13,600 bases of DNA from Flavobacteriales bacterium UBA979. Its GTDB lineage: Bacteria > Bacteroidota > Bacteroidia > Flavobacteriales_D > Sanyastnellaceae. The notes beneath the pieces are model-generated. The model had not been told where the DNA came from. It worked only from the letters and a program-made list of their open reading frames with translations, and did no database searches. Shown piece after piece: positions 7,129 to 13,600 of the stretch. A program made the translations under genes and the position numbers. Position 1 is the first letter of the stretch. Each line of letters opens with the position of its first letter. Location: NCBI GenBank assembly GCA_002292325.1, contig DBBR01000028.1, forward strand, positions 1-13,600. Direction: 5' to 3'.

Positions 7129-8517
7129 TTAATTCCCCAATGCAGCAAGCAATGAGATTAATTCCGTTTTGAAACGGGTTGCCAAATGCCCTGCTGCTTC
7201 CGCCGATTCCGCCTCGGAATAGACCCGTATGATGGGCTCTGTATTGGATTTCCTGAGATGCACCCAGCCTTCTTCTAGGTCAAATTTCACACCATCCACA
7301 GTGTTCACTTCTGCTTCGGGATGGGAAGCTACGAGCGCCTTCAAAGCAGCGTCGACATCAACGGGTGGCAATTCCAGCTTGTCTTTGGACATAAACCAAT
7401 TCGGGTAACCTGCGCGCAAGGCGGACACGGGTTCTCCAAACATGGCGAGCTGTGTCAAAAATAACGCCGTACCTACCACGGCATCTCGACCGCAATGCGA
7501 AGCGGGATAAATGATGCCGCCGTTTCCTTCTCCTCCGATGATGGCGTTCGTCTCCTTAATGGCTGCGACGACATTGACTTCCCCCACTGCACTCGCCGTG
7601 TAGCTGCCGCCGTGGCGCTCCGTTACTTGACGCAATGCACGGGTAGAACTCATATTGCTGACAGTATTCCCTGGGGTATGTGAGAGCACATAATCCGCGA
7701 CTGCTACGAGCGTATACTCCTCTCCAAACCAACTGCCATCTTCGCAAACGAAAGCCAGCCGATCTACATCGGGATCCACGCTGATTCCCAAGTCACATTG
7801 ATGTTCCACCACGGCTTCACATAAGTCAGTTAAGTGAGCGGGCAGCGGTTCAGGGTTGTGAGCGAAATGACCTGTCGCGTCGCAATGAACCCGTACCACC
7901 TCACATCCCATCGCCTCGAGTAACATCGGGATGATCAAGCCTCCCGTGGAATTCACCGCATCCACGGCCACCTTGAACCGCCGATCTCGCACGCGAGCTG
8001 CATCAACCAAGTCCAACTCCATCGCATGCCCAACGTGCTTTTGCATCCAATCAGAGCGCTGTTGCACTGTTCCGATGTACTCCACTTCCGCGAATACAGG
8101 CTTGCCATTGGACAATTCCAACACACGTTCGCCGTCCTTTGAAGAAAGAAATTCGCCCGTATGATCAAGCAATTTTAGCGCATTCCATTGTTTGGGGTTA
8201 TGGCTCGCCGTCAGGATAATACCTCCGTCAGCTTGTTCTGCTGGAACGGCCAATTCGACGGTCGGAGTGGTGCTTAAACCCAGGTCAATGACATGCACCC
8301 CCATGGCATTGAGCGTGCCAACCAAACAGTCCCGCACCATCTGTCCACTGAGTCGCGCATCACGCCCAATCACTACGGTAGGCTGATTTTTTCCTGAACG
8401 CTCCTGAATCCACTGTGCGTAGCCTGTGCCAAACTTGACAATGTCCAGAGGAGTTAAACCTTCGCCTGCAGGGCCACCGATGGTCCCCCGAATTCCTGAT
8501 ATGGATGTAATGAGCAT
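7129..8517 (-). CDS. glmM: Phosphohexomutase (phosphoglucosamine mutase / phosphomannomutase family)
   Basis: A 462-aa enzyme of the alpha-D-phosphohexomutase superfamily, which moves a phosphate between C6 and C1 of a sugar. The four expected elements are present in order: the phosphoserine loop TASHNP (103-108, Ser105), the Mg-binding DPDVDR (248-253), the sugar-binding loop GEGNGG (329-334) and the phosphate-binding loop RKSNTEPIIR (422-431). The N-terminus (ISGIRGTIGG) also fits. In Bacteroidota such proteins are usually annotated GlmM, which makes glucosamine-1-phosphate for UDP-GlcNAc, peptidoglycan and LPS. However, the sugar loop GEGNGG and the SNTEP loop differ from the GEQSGH and SGTEP of Escherichia coli GlmM and are closer to archaeal-type phosphomannomutases, so the sugar is uncertain and the gene symbol is provisional. 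It is the first gene of the leftward unit and diverges from the TPR gene. Confidence 0.88.
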   Translation of the reverse strand: MLITSISGIRGTIGGPAGEGLTPLDIVKFGTGYAQWIQERSGKNQPTVVIGRDARLSGQMVRDCLVGTLNAMGVHVIDLGLSTTPTVELAVPAEQADGGIILTASHNPKQWNALKLLDHTGEFLSSKDGERVLELSNGKPVFAEVEYIGTVQQRSDWMQKHVGHAMELDLVDAARVRDRRFKVAVDAVNSTGGLIIPMLLEAMGCEVVRVHCDATGHFAHNPEPLPAHLTDLCEAVVEHQCDLGISVDPDVDRLAFVCEDGSWFGEEYTLVAVADYVLSHTPGNTVSNMSSTRALRQVTERHGGSYTASAVGEVNVVAAIKETNAIIGGEGNGGIIYPASHCGRDAVVGTALFLTQLAMFGEPVSALRAGYPNWFMSKDKLELPPVDVDAALKALVASHPEAEVNTVDGVKFDLEEGWVHLRKSNTEPIIRVYSEAESAEAAGHLATRFKTELISLLAALGN

Positions 8518-8521
8518 GGCG

Positions 8522-8529
8522 CAAAAATA
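8522..8529 (-). promoter_or_regulatory. Bacteroidota -7 element match before the phosphohexomutase gene
   Basis: Read on the minus strand, TATTTTTG is an exact match to TAnnTTTG and ends only 4 bases before the ATG at 8517. A TTTG -33 element at the normal 17-19-base spacing is absent; the nearest is TTTC at about 21 bases. If used, transcription would start at or near the start codon, giving an almost leaderless mRNA. Confidence 0.35.
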
Positions 8530-8616
8530 CCCTGAGTCGACCTCATTCGTGAAATTTTTGACTTCAGATGTGAAAAAACCTCTGTCCCAAATGACTCACC
8601 TCACAGCTAATCGTCT

Positions 8617-8624
8617 TAGCTTTG
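8617..8624 (+). promoter_or_regulatory. Bacteroidota -7 element match before the TPR operon
   Basis: TAGCTTTG is an exact match to TAnnTTTG and ends 6 bases before the ATG at 8631. No TTTG -33 element is found at 17-19 bases upstream. Like its partner on the other strand, it implies transcription starting about at the start codon. It would drive the whole TPR-to-MurQ gene row. Confidence 0.35.
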
Positions 8625-8630
8625 GGGCGG

Positions 8631-10043
8631 ATGAACGAAGAAGGACGCGCTTATCGAGATGAACTTACGTTGAAAAGCTTGGTCAGAAAGTTCGAAGATA
8701 TGGTCGAACAAGGAGATCAAGCATTCTTTGACGTGGACGAATTGGAAGGCTTAATCGAGCATTACCTCGAACACAAAGCCCAACGGAAAGCCCAAGCAGT
8801 CCTAAGATATTCGTGCCAATTGTACCCCGGAAATCTGACTCTAAAGTTGCGCCAGGCGCAGGTATGGGTCGCCATAGGACAGCCCGTAAAGGCCGTGCCA
8901 TTGCTGAAGGAACTCCTGGAAATCGAACCACACAACGAGGAGATTTTGCTGACTTTGGGCACCGTGTACAGCCAAATGTCGGAGCATAAACACGCCATCG
9001 ATTGTTTCCAGAATGCCTTGGTATTCGCTGATCCGGAAACCCGTCGTGAAATTCGGATTGATCTCGCTTTGGAGTTTGAGAATATGGGGGCTTGGAAAGA
9101 AGCCATTCGAAACCTTCATGATGCGCTGCGAGAAGACCCTTCGAACGAAACTGCCGTTTACGAATTGGCATTTTGCTTTGAGCGCACAGGACAATTCAAA
9201 CGAGCGGCCGAATTTTACGAGCAATTCTTGGAAGATCAACCGTATTCCTTTGCTGCATGGTATAGCCTCGGCAATGCCCTTCAACAATGCGGTCGTTATC
9301 CCAAAGCCATTGAAGCTTATGACTTCGCCATTGCCATTGAGGGTGCGTTTGGTCCGGCTTACCATCAGAAGGCTGAAGCCCTCGTATCGATGGAGCGATA
9401 TCAAGATGCATTGCACACATATGAAGAGACCTTAGCTTTTGAAGATGCTTCACCGGGTACGCGCTGCTACATGGGAGAATGTTTGGAACGCATCGGTGAT
9501 TTAGCTCGTGCTGAAACGTATTATCGGGAAAGCCTCAAACTCGACCCTCAATTCGCCGATGCATTTGTAGGCCTGGGCGTTCTGGCTGATATGCGCGACC
9601 AATCACGTGAAGCATGCTCGTATTTTGAACAAGCATTGGAAATCGAGCCTCATCAGGCAGACTACCATTTACTTCTTGCCAATACCTTGAAAAAACTCAA
9701 GGAATTTGACCGGGCCGAGGAACTCTTCACCAAAGGCTTAATTCTCGACATCAAAAACGAGGATTTATGGATCGAACGCATGGACAATCTCCAAATCGCC
9801 GATCGACATGAAGATGCGTTGATGATTGCGGAGGATGCGCAAACGGCTCTTGGACAACACCCCGCCATGGGTTACCGTAAATTCATTAGCCTTTACGCTA
9901 CTGGATTGCATAAAGAAGCCTTTGATCTTCTTGAACATTTACTGACTCATTATTTTGATCAGTCTGAAATTCTGATCAAATTTTTACCAGCGCTTGCCAA
10001 TGATGCGCGCTTCAACGAACGCATAGAGCGTTTTAAACCCTGA
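8631..10043 (+). CDS. Tetratricopeptide repeat protein with 11 consecutive TPR units
   Basis: The ATG at 8631 is preferred over an in-frame TTG at 8622. The 470-aa product begins with about 65 acidic, helical residues. Then come eleven back-to-back TPR units from about residue 68 to 443, ten of exactly 34 residues and one of 36. Typical units contain phrases such as AWYSLGNALQQCGRYPKAIEAY and AFVGLGVLADMRDQSREACSYFEQALEIEP. There is no signal peptide or membrane helix, so it should be a cytoplasmic superhelical scaffold that binds a peptide or protein partner. It has no enzymatic motif. It is the first gene of the rightward operon; its stop is only 3 bases before the phosphosulfolactate synthase ATG, indicating translational coupling and suggesting a shared process. 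Partner identity is unknown. Confidence 0.9.
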   Translation: MNEEGRAYRDELTLKSLVRKFEDMVEQGDQAFFDVDELEGLIEHYLEHKAQRKAQAVLRYSCQLYPGNLTLKLRQAQVWVAIGQPVKAVPLLKELLEIEPHNEEILLTLGTVYSQMSEHKHAIDCFQNALVFADPETRREIRIDLALEFENMGAWKEAIRNLHDALREDPSNETAVYELAFCFERTGQFKRAAEFYEQFLEDQPYSFAAWYSLGNALQQCGRYPKAIEAYDFAIAIEGAFGPAYHQKAEALVSMERYQDALHTYEETLAFEDASPGTRCYMGECLERIGDLARAETYYRESLKLDPQFADAFVGLGVLADMRDQSREACSYFEQALEIEPHQADYHLLLANTLKKLKEFDRAEELFTKGLILDIKNEDLWIERMDNLQIADRHEDALMIAEDAQTALGQHPAMGYRKFISLYATGLHKEAFDLLEHLLTHYFDQSEILIKFLPALANDARFNERIERFKP

Positions 10044-10046
10044 ACC

Positions 10047-10853
10047 ATGTTCGAAATTTCGCATCTTCCGGAACGCACTGAACGCCCGCGTTCCAATGGC
10101 CTCACCATGGTCATGGATAAAGGGCTGAGCCTCAGAGGCGCAGAAGACCTGATAGAAACAGGATCTGAATTAGTTGACCTGCTCAAACTTGGTTTTGGCA
10201 CGTCCATTTTAACTCCTGGCGTTGAAAACAAAGTCCGGCTTTACCGAGATGCCGGATTCGATGTTTACTGCGGCGGCACGCTGTTTGAGGCATTCTTCAT
10301 CCGGAATGAATTGGATAATTATCTCCGTTTCATAGACAAACTTGGAATTGAGTGCCTCGAGGTGAGCGACGGTTCCATGGTGATTCCCCACGATGAAAAA
10401 TGTGAGGTCATCCACAAACTCAGCAAGAATTACAAAGTCTTGTCAGAAGTGGGCTCCAAAGAAGAAGGCATTCTCATCAGTCCATCAAAATGGATCCGAA
10501 TGATGAGCAATGAATTACAGGCTGGAAGCGTGAAAGTGATTGCCGAAGCGAGAGAGAGTGGAAATGTCGGGATTTACAGGCCCAATGGCAGCGCCCACGT
10601 GCAATTGATTCGTAGAATCCTCGCCAATGTTGCACTCGAAGACATCCTTTGGGAGGCGCCTAAGAAACCCCAGCAAGTCTGGTTCATCAAGCAATTTGGA
10701 GCAAATGTCAACTTGGGGAACATCGGCCCAAATGATTTAATTCCATTGGAGTGCCTTCGCATGGGTCTTCGGGGAGACACCTTTTTCGAAAGCCTTCCAG
10801 ATTCACTTGCGGAAGGAAGACGTTTGGTGAATGACACGGTAGAAGAAGACTGA
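10047..10853 (+). CDS. comA: Phosphosulfolactate synthase (ComA family)
   Basis: The 268-aa protein closely follows the ComA family, which adds sulfite to phosphoenolpyruvate to form (2R)-3-phosphosulfolactate, the first step of coenzyme M synthesis in methanogens and of sulfolactate formation in some Bacillus. Family blocks are all visible: DKGL (24-27), KLGFGTS (47-53), GGTLFE (76-81), EVSDGS (105-110), SEVG (133-136), EARESG (167-172), EAPKKPQQVWFI (203-214), FGANVNLGNI (217-226) and LRGDT (241-245). No residue in these blocks looks lost, so activity is expected. Coenzyme M is not known from Bacteroidota and no ComB, ComC or cysteate-forming gene is seen here. The product may instead feed sulfolactate or sulfonate metabolism, possibly sulfonolipids; that is inference. 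It is packed between the TPR gene (3-base gap) and the rhodanese gene (9-base gap). Confidence 0.93.
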   Translation: MFEISHLPERTERPRSNGLTMVMDKGLSLRGAEDLIETGSELVDLLKLGFGTSILTPGVENKVRLYRDAGFDVYCGGTLFEAFFIRNELDNYLRFIDKLGIECLEVSDGSMVIPHDEKCEVIHKLSKNYKVLSEVGSKEEGILISPSKWIRMMSNELQAGSVKVIAEARESGNVGIYRPNGSAHVQLIRRILANVALEDILWEAPKKPQQVWFIKQFGANVNLGNIGPNDLIPLECLRMGLRGDTFFESLPDSLAEGRRLVNDTVEED

Positions 10854-10862
10854 TTTCGAAAC

Positions 10863-11192
10863 ATGCTGGGCAATGTCTCCTTCGTCACCGTTCAGGAAGT
10901 TCATCAATGGAAGTTGGAGGGTAAGAATTTCACCTTCTTGGACATCCGTGAAATCCATGAAGTGACCGTGAGTCGTTTGACGGACGCCCATATTCCCATG
11001 GCTTTCTGTTTGAGCCGCCATTCTGAAATTCCAAGAGACCATTCCGTCGTGATGTACTGCCGTTCTGGAAGCCGTTCTGCAGCAACGGTGAGCGCACTCA
11101 TGACCAAATACGGCTTTACCAATCTCCACAGCCTCATTGGAGGAATTACTGAATGGATGGCGTTATATGAGCCAGACACAGAAGTCGGATGA
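10863..11192 (+). CDS. Single-domain rhodanese-like protein
   Basis: A 109-aa cytoplasmic protein consisting of one rhodanese domain. It has the opening FVTVQEVHQW, the FLDIRE strand (25-30), the active-site loop CRSGSRS with the persulfide-forming Cys at residue 66, and the closing GGITEWMALY with the usual tryptophan. Such proteins carry sulfane sulfur or transfer it between thiosulfate, persulfides and acceptors; the physiological acceptor here is unknown. It is the only domain, so it is a GlpE/PspE-like form without a signal peptide. Its stop overlaps the start of the DUF368 gene (ATGA at 11189-11192), so the two are translationally coupled. The neighbouring C-S bond-forming ComA makes a sulfur-related role plausible. 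Confidence 0.9.
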   Translation: MLGNVSFVTVQEVHQWKLEGKNFTFLDIREIHEVTVSRLTDAHIPMAFCLSRHSEIPRDHSVVMYCRSGSRSAATVSALMTKYGFTNLHSLIGGITEWMALYEPDTEVG

Positions 11193-12085
11193 AGCAGCAC
11201 CTGAGCATCTTCATTCGAGGAATGGCCATGGGCGCAGCAGATTTGGTCCCAGGTGTTTCGGGAGGAACCATCGCACTGATCACCGGAATTTATGACACCC
11301 TGTTGAAGGCTATTTCATCCTTTGACCTTTCACTCATCCGGGTGCTCAAATCCGGTGGCATCAGAGGAGCATGGCGGCATGTGAATGGACCGTTTCTCGC
11401 CGCACTTGCCATGGGAATTGGAACCAGTATCATTGGCTTATCCGGCATACTGCACCACCTGCTTGAACATGAACGAACCCTGCTCTATGCCTTCTTCTTT
11501 GGTTTGGTTGCCTCTTCTATCCCGCTCATAGCGAAAGAAGTAGACAAGTGGAATGTCCCAGCTCTCATTGCATTTTTATTGGGGGCAGCTTTGACGTTTG
11601 CGGTGGGATCCCTTCCCCCCCTGTCCATCGACCCGGGTTATTTGTACTTGTTTGCATGTGGAGCTGTGGCTGCCTGTGCCATGATCTTACCCGGGATTTC
11701 CGGTAGCTTTATTCTCCTCTTATTGGGGGTTTACAGTCCGGTCATAGCCGCGATCAAATCCTTTGATGTGCCCACAGTGTCCGTCGTAGCCTTCGGAGCG
11801 ATCACCGGATTGTTGGGTTTTAGCCGATTGCTCAAACGATGGCTTGAAACATCACGCAACGGAATGATGGCGCTGCTTTCTGGATTTTTACTGGGCTCTC
11901 TGCAAGCACTGTGGCCTTGGAAAGAAAACGCCTTGCTCCTATACACCCATAGCGATGGCCGGGAGACTTGGTTGCAAACCAACGCTTGGCCACAAAGCGA
12001 AGCGCTTCTGGGGTGCCTGGTTTGGACGTTCATTGGGAGCCTACTCGTCTTGGGCATCCATCGGTTTGCACAAAGCCGCTCGTGA
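11189..12085 (+). CDS. popT: DUF368 membrane protein, polyprenyl-phosphate transporter family (PopT)
   Basis: A 298-aa polytopic inner-membrane protein with both halves of the DUF368 internal repeat: GMAMGAADLVPGVSGGTIALI (PGVSGG at 21-26) and AACAMILPGISGSFILLLLGVY (PGISGS at 168-173). Each motif sits in a probable re-entrant or helical hairpin, and several further hydrophobic segments surround them. DUF368 proteins have been shown in other bacteria to return undecaprenyl phosphate, the lipid carrier of peptidoglycan and surface polysaccharides, across the membrane; that role is assigned here by family. The gene starts within the rhodanese stop codon and ends within the aroE start (TGATG at 12083-12087). 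The symbol popT is a family label and function in this lineage is inferred. Confidence 0.9.
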   Translation: MKQHLSIFIRGMAMGAADLVPGVSGGTIALITGIYDTLLKAISSFDLSLIRVLKSGGIRGAWRHVNGPFLAALAMGIGTSIIGLSGILHHLLEHERTLLYAFFFGLVASSIPLIAKEVDKWNVPALIAFLLGAALTFAVGSLPPLSIDPGYLYLFACGAVAACAMILPGISGSFILLLLGVYSPVIAAIKSFDVPTVSVVAFGAITGLLGFSRLLKRWLETSRNGMMALLSGFLLGSLQALWPWKENALLLYTHSDGRETWLQTNAWPQSEALLGCLVWTFIGSLLVLGIHRFAQSRS

Positions 12086-12849
12086 TGGGCAGACGCCTTC
12101 GATATGGTGTGCTCGGTCATCCTTTGGCTCACTCCCAATCACCTGCACTTTTTGCCGAACGATTCCAAAAACAAAACCTATTGAGCTGCACCTATGAGCG
12201 ATTCGAACGGCCTTCTTTGGAAGGGATCGCAGATTGGTTAAAAATGGAGGGGGCGCACGCGACAGCCCCTTTGTGCGGCTTGAATATCACCATTCCTTTT
12301 AAGCAAAGCATCATTCCGTACTTGGCAGAGTTGACACCAGAGGCTCTATCAGTGGGAGCGGTGAACGCCATTAAACCTGCTGCGTCCGGATGGCATGGAC
12401 ACAATACCGATGTTGAAGGATTTTTAAAGTCCTTGCGACCCTTTCTTCGCTCTGAGCACGAAAGAGCACTGATCTTAGGCAGCGGTGGAGCTGCGGCGGC
12501 CGTGCGTTTTGGGCTTCAATCTCTGGGAGTTGAAGTGATTCACATCACCCGATCCCCCATCGATTGGCGTGCCTTCCGCTATGAAGATTTGAATGCCGAG
12601 GCAGTCAAGCATTTTAAATTGATTGTGAATTGCACACCCGTAGGCACGTATCCTGAAATTAATGCCTGTCTCCCGTTTCCATGGGAAGGTGTCGGACCGG
12701 GACATTTGGTTGTGGACCTCGTATACAATCCACCGCGAACACGCTTTCTAGAACAAGCTCAATCGGCTGGAGCAGAAACCCTGAACGGCAAGGATATGCT
12801 CATCGCCCAGGCAGACTCAGCGTGGAATTGGTGGAATTCGCAGGATTAA
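12085..12849 (+). CDS. aroE: Shikimate dehydrogenase (NADP+)
   Basis: It reduces 3-dehydroshikimate to shikimate with NADPH in chorismate and aromatic amino acid synthesis. The frame is open farther upstream, but the ATG at 12085 is chosen because it gives the family N-terminus (RRLRYGVLGHPLAHSQSP) and overlaps the previous stop by one base. The product is 254 aa, slightly shorter than Escherichia coli AroE (272). Visible sites are the shikimate-binding serines in HSQSP (17, 19), the catalytic lysine in NITIPFKQ (K73), GAVNAI (91-96), the catalytic aspartate in NTDVEGF (D109), the NADP loop LGSGGAAAA (131-139), VNCTPVG (181-187) and the C-terminal NGKDMLIAQ with a substrate-binding Gln (242). 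All key residues are kept. Translational coupling with the DUF368 gene is evident. Confidence 0.95.
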   Translation: MGRRLRYGVLGHPLAHSQSPALFAERFQKQNLLSCTYERFERPSLEGIADWLKMEGAHATAPLCGLNITIPFKQSIIPYLAELTPEALSVGAVNAIKPAASGWHGHNTDVEGFLKSLRPFLRSEHERALILGSGGAAAAVRFGLQSLGVEVIHITRSPIDWRAFRYEDLNAEAVKHFKLIVNCTPVGTYPEINACLPFPWEGVGPGHLVVDLVYNPPRTRFLEQAQSAGAETLNGKDMLIAQADSAWNWWNSQD

Positions 12850-12875
12850 TTTGTGATGGGCAGTACTTTTGACGT

Positions 12876-13600
12876 GTGAACGACTTCAATGGCCAACACC
12901 TCCCTCCGACCGAACAAGAGGGACCAATGAACAACCTGGAGCAGCAGTCCATTGCTGACTTAGTCCGTTCGATGCATGCTCATTCTGCTGCAGCTCACGG
13001 TGCTGTTTCCAAATCTCTCCCTCAAATTGAGGCCTTCTTGAAGGCTCTCGTTTTGCGCATGCAACGCGGTGGCCGGTTGTTTTACATCGGTGCAGGTACC
13101 AGCGGACGGCTTGGTGTGGTGGACGCCAGTGAATGCCCTCCGACTTTCGGAGTTGATCGGGAAGCCGTTCAGGGGTGGATCGCCGGAGGAGATGGAGCGC
13201 TTCGGGTCGCCGTTGAAGGGGCCGAAGATGATTTCCATGGAGCCTGGAATGACTTGAAGTCAGCACGACCCACCGAAAGAGACACCTTGGTAGGCATCGC
13301 CGCATCAGGACGCACTCCCTATGTCATCGGCGGTCTCCAGGCAGCCAATGAAGCTGGAATGCTGACTGGATGCATCACCTGCAATCCTGGTACTCAGGTT
13401 GAGCAGGAAGCGCAATTTCCCATGGTAGCGGTCACAGGGCCGGAATTCGTGACGGGCAGTACCCGACTCAACGCCGGAACTGCTACGAAACTGATCTTGA
13501 ACTTGATCACCACTACCGCGATGGTGCAATTGGGGCGGGTCCGCGGGTCCAAGATGATTGATATGCAACTCTCCAACACAAAATTGATCGAACGTGGGGT
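12876..13600 (+). CDS. murQ: N-acetylmuramic acid 6-phosphate etherase, partial
   Basis: The gene runs off the right edge; 241 of roughly 300 residues are present. The enzyme cleaves the D-lactyl ether of MurNAc-6-phosphate to give GlcNAc-6-phosphate during peptidoglycan recycling. It has a SIS domain with GGRLFYIGAGTSGRLGV (65-81), directly followed by the catalytic glutamate in SECPPTFG (E86), the second glutamate in VEGAEDD (E115), AASGRTPYVIGGL (142-154), and TGSTRLNAGTATKLILN (193-209). The GTG at 12876 is the first possible start after an in-frame stop at 12870-12872. It keeps the family's TEQ motif (12-14), which an ATG at 12927 would lose, so GTG is preferred. It follows aroE by 26 bases. 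No phosphotransferase transporter (MurP) is in view. Confidence 0.94.
   Translation, partial: MNDFNGQHLPPTEQEGPMNNLEQQSIADLVRSMHAHSAAAHGAVSKSLPQIEAFLKALVLRMQRGGRLFYIGAGTSGRLGVVDASECPPTFGVDREAVQGWIAGGDGALRVAVEGAEDDFHGAWNDLKSARPTERDTLVGIAASGRTPYVIGGLQAANEAGMLTGCITCNPGTQVEQEAQFPMVAVTGPEFVTGSTRLNAGTATKLILNLITTTAMVQLGRVRGSKMIDMQLSNTKLIERG

Noticed and set aside
8841..9416. 191-codon minus-strand open frame opposite the TPR gene
   Set aside because: The sense strand encodes regular 34-residue TPR units throughout; the antisense frame is a by-product of that composition.
11968..12084. N-terminal extension of the aroE frame to an upstream ATG
   Set aside because: The 39 extra residues overlap the DUF368 gene and precede the normal AroE N-terminus; the ATG at 12085 fits both family length and stop-start overlap.
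11731..12138. 135-codon minus-strand frame across the DUF368/aroE junction
   Set aside because: It covers parts of two well-supported coupled genes and shows no protein-like features.

Overview
The window looks like chromosomal DNA from a member of the Bacteroidota, most likely a Flavobacteriales-like aquatic lineage. The reasons are the gene content (a bacterial ComA-type phosphosulfolactate synthase, a DUF368 protein, a deoxynucleoside kinase, a GH3-family protein and a PEGA-type lipoprotein), the near absence of Shine-Dalgarno sequences, and matches to the Bacteroidota -7 promoter motif TAnnTTTG. The genus cannot be told from this sequence. I see no tRNA, rRNA, CRISPR array, insertion sequence or phage gene.

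Layout. Bases 2-181 are the C-terminus of a membrane-bound ion-pumping pyrophosphatase, closed by a strong hairpin terminator. A 312-base gene-poor stretch follows, then a small secreted protein of unknown function (494-1066, +). From 8517 down to 1126 five genes lie on the minus strand. In transcription order they are a GlmM/phosphomannomutase-type phosphohexomutase, an IscS/NifS-type cysteine desulfurase, a GH3-family adenylating enzyme, a deoxynucleoside kinase, and, after a larger gap with its own candidate promoter, a 753-aa multidomain lipoprotein. From 8631 to the right edge six tightly packed plus-strand genes form an apparent operon: an 11-repeat TPR protein, phosphosulfolactate synthase (ComA), a single-domain rhodanese, a DUF368 polyprenyl-phosphate transporter (PopT family), shikimate dehydrogenase (AroE), and MurNAc-6-phosphate etherase (MurQ, cut by the window edge). 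The two transcription units diverge from a 113-bp region at 8518-8630.

How the genes may work together. The plus-strand operon mixes a C-S bond-forming enzyme (ComA) and a possible sulfur carrier (rhodanese) with envelope functions (lipid-carrier recycling by the DUF368 protein, peptidoglycan recycling by MurQ) and aromatic biosynthesis (AroE). A cysteine desulfurase and an amino-sugar/hexose mutase lie across the divergent promoter. An attractive but unproven reading is that the operon supports envelope biogenesis, with ComA feeding sulfonate synthesis, possibly the sulfonolipids known from this phylum. The most novel pieces are the large lipoprotein, the orphan secreted protein and this ComA-rhodanese-PopT arrangement. 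I did not find a clearly new defence or mobile system.
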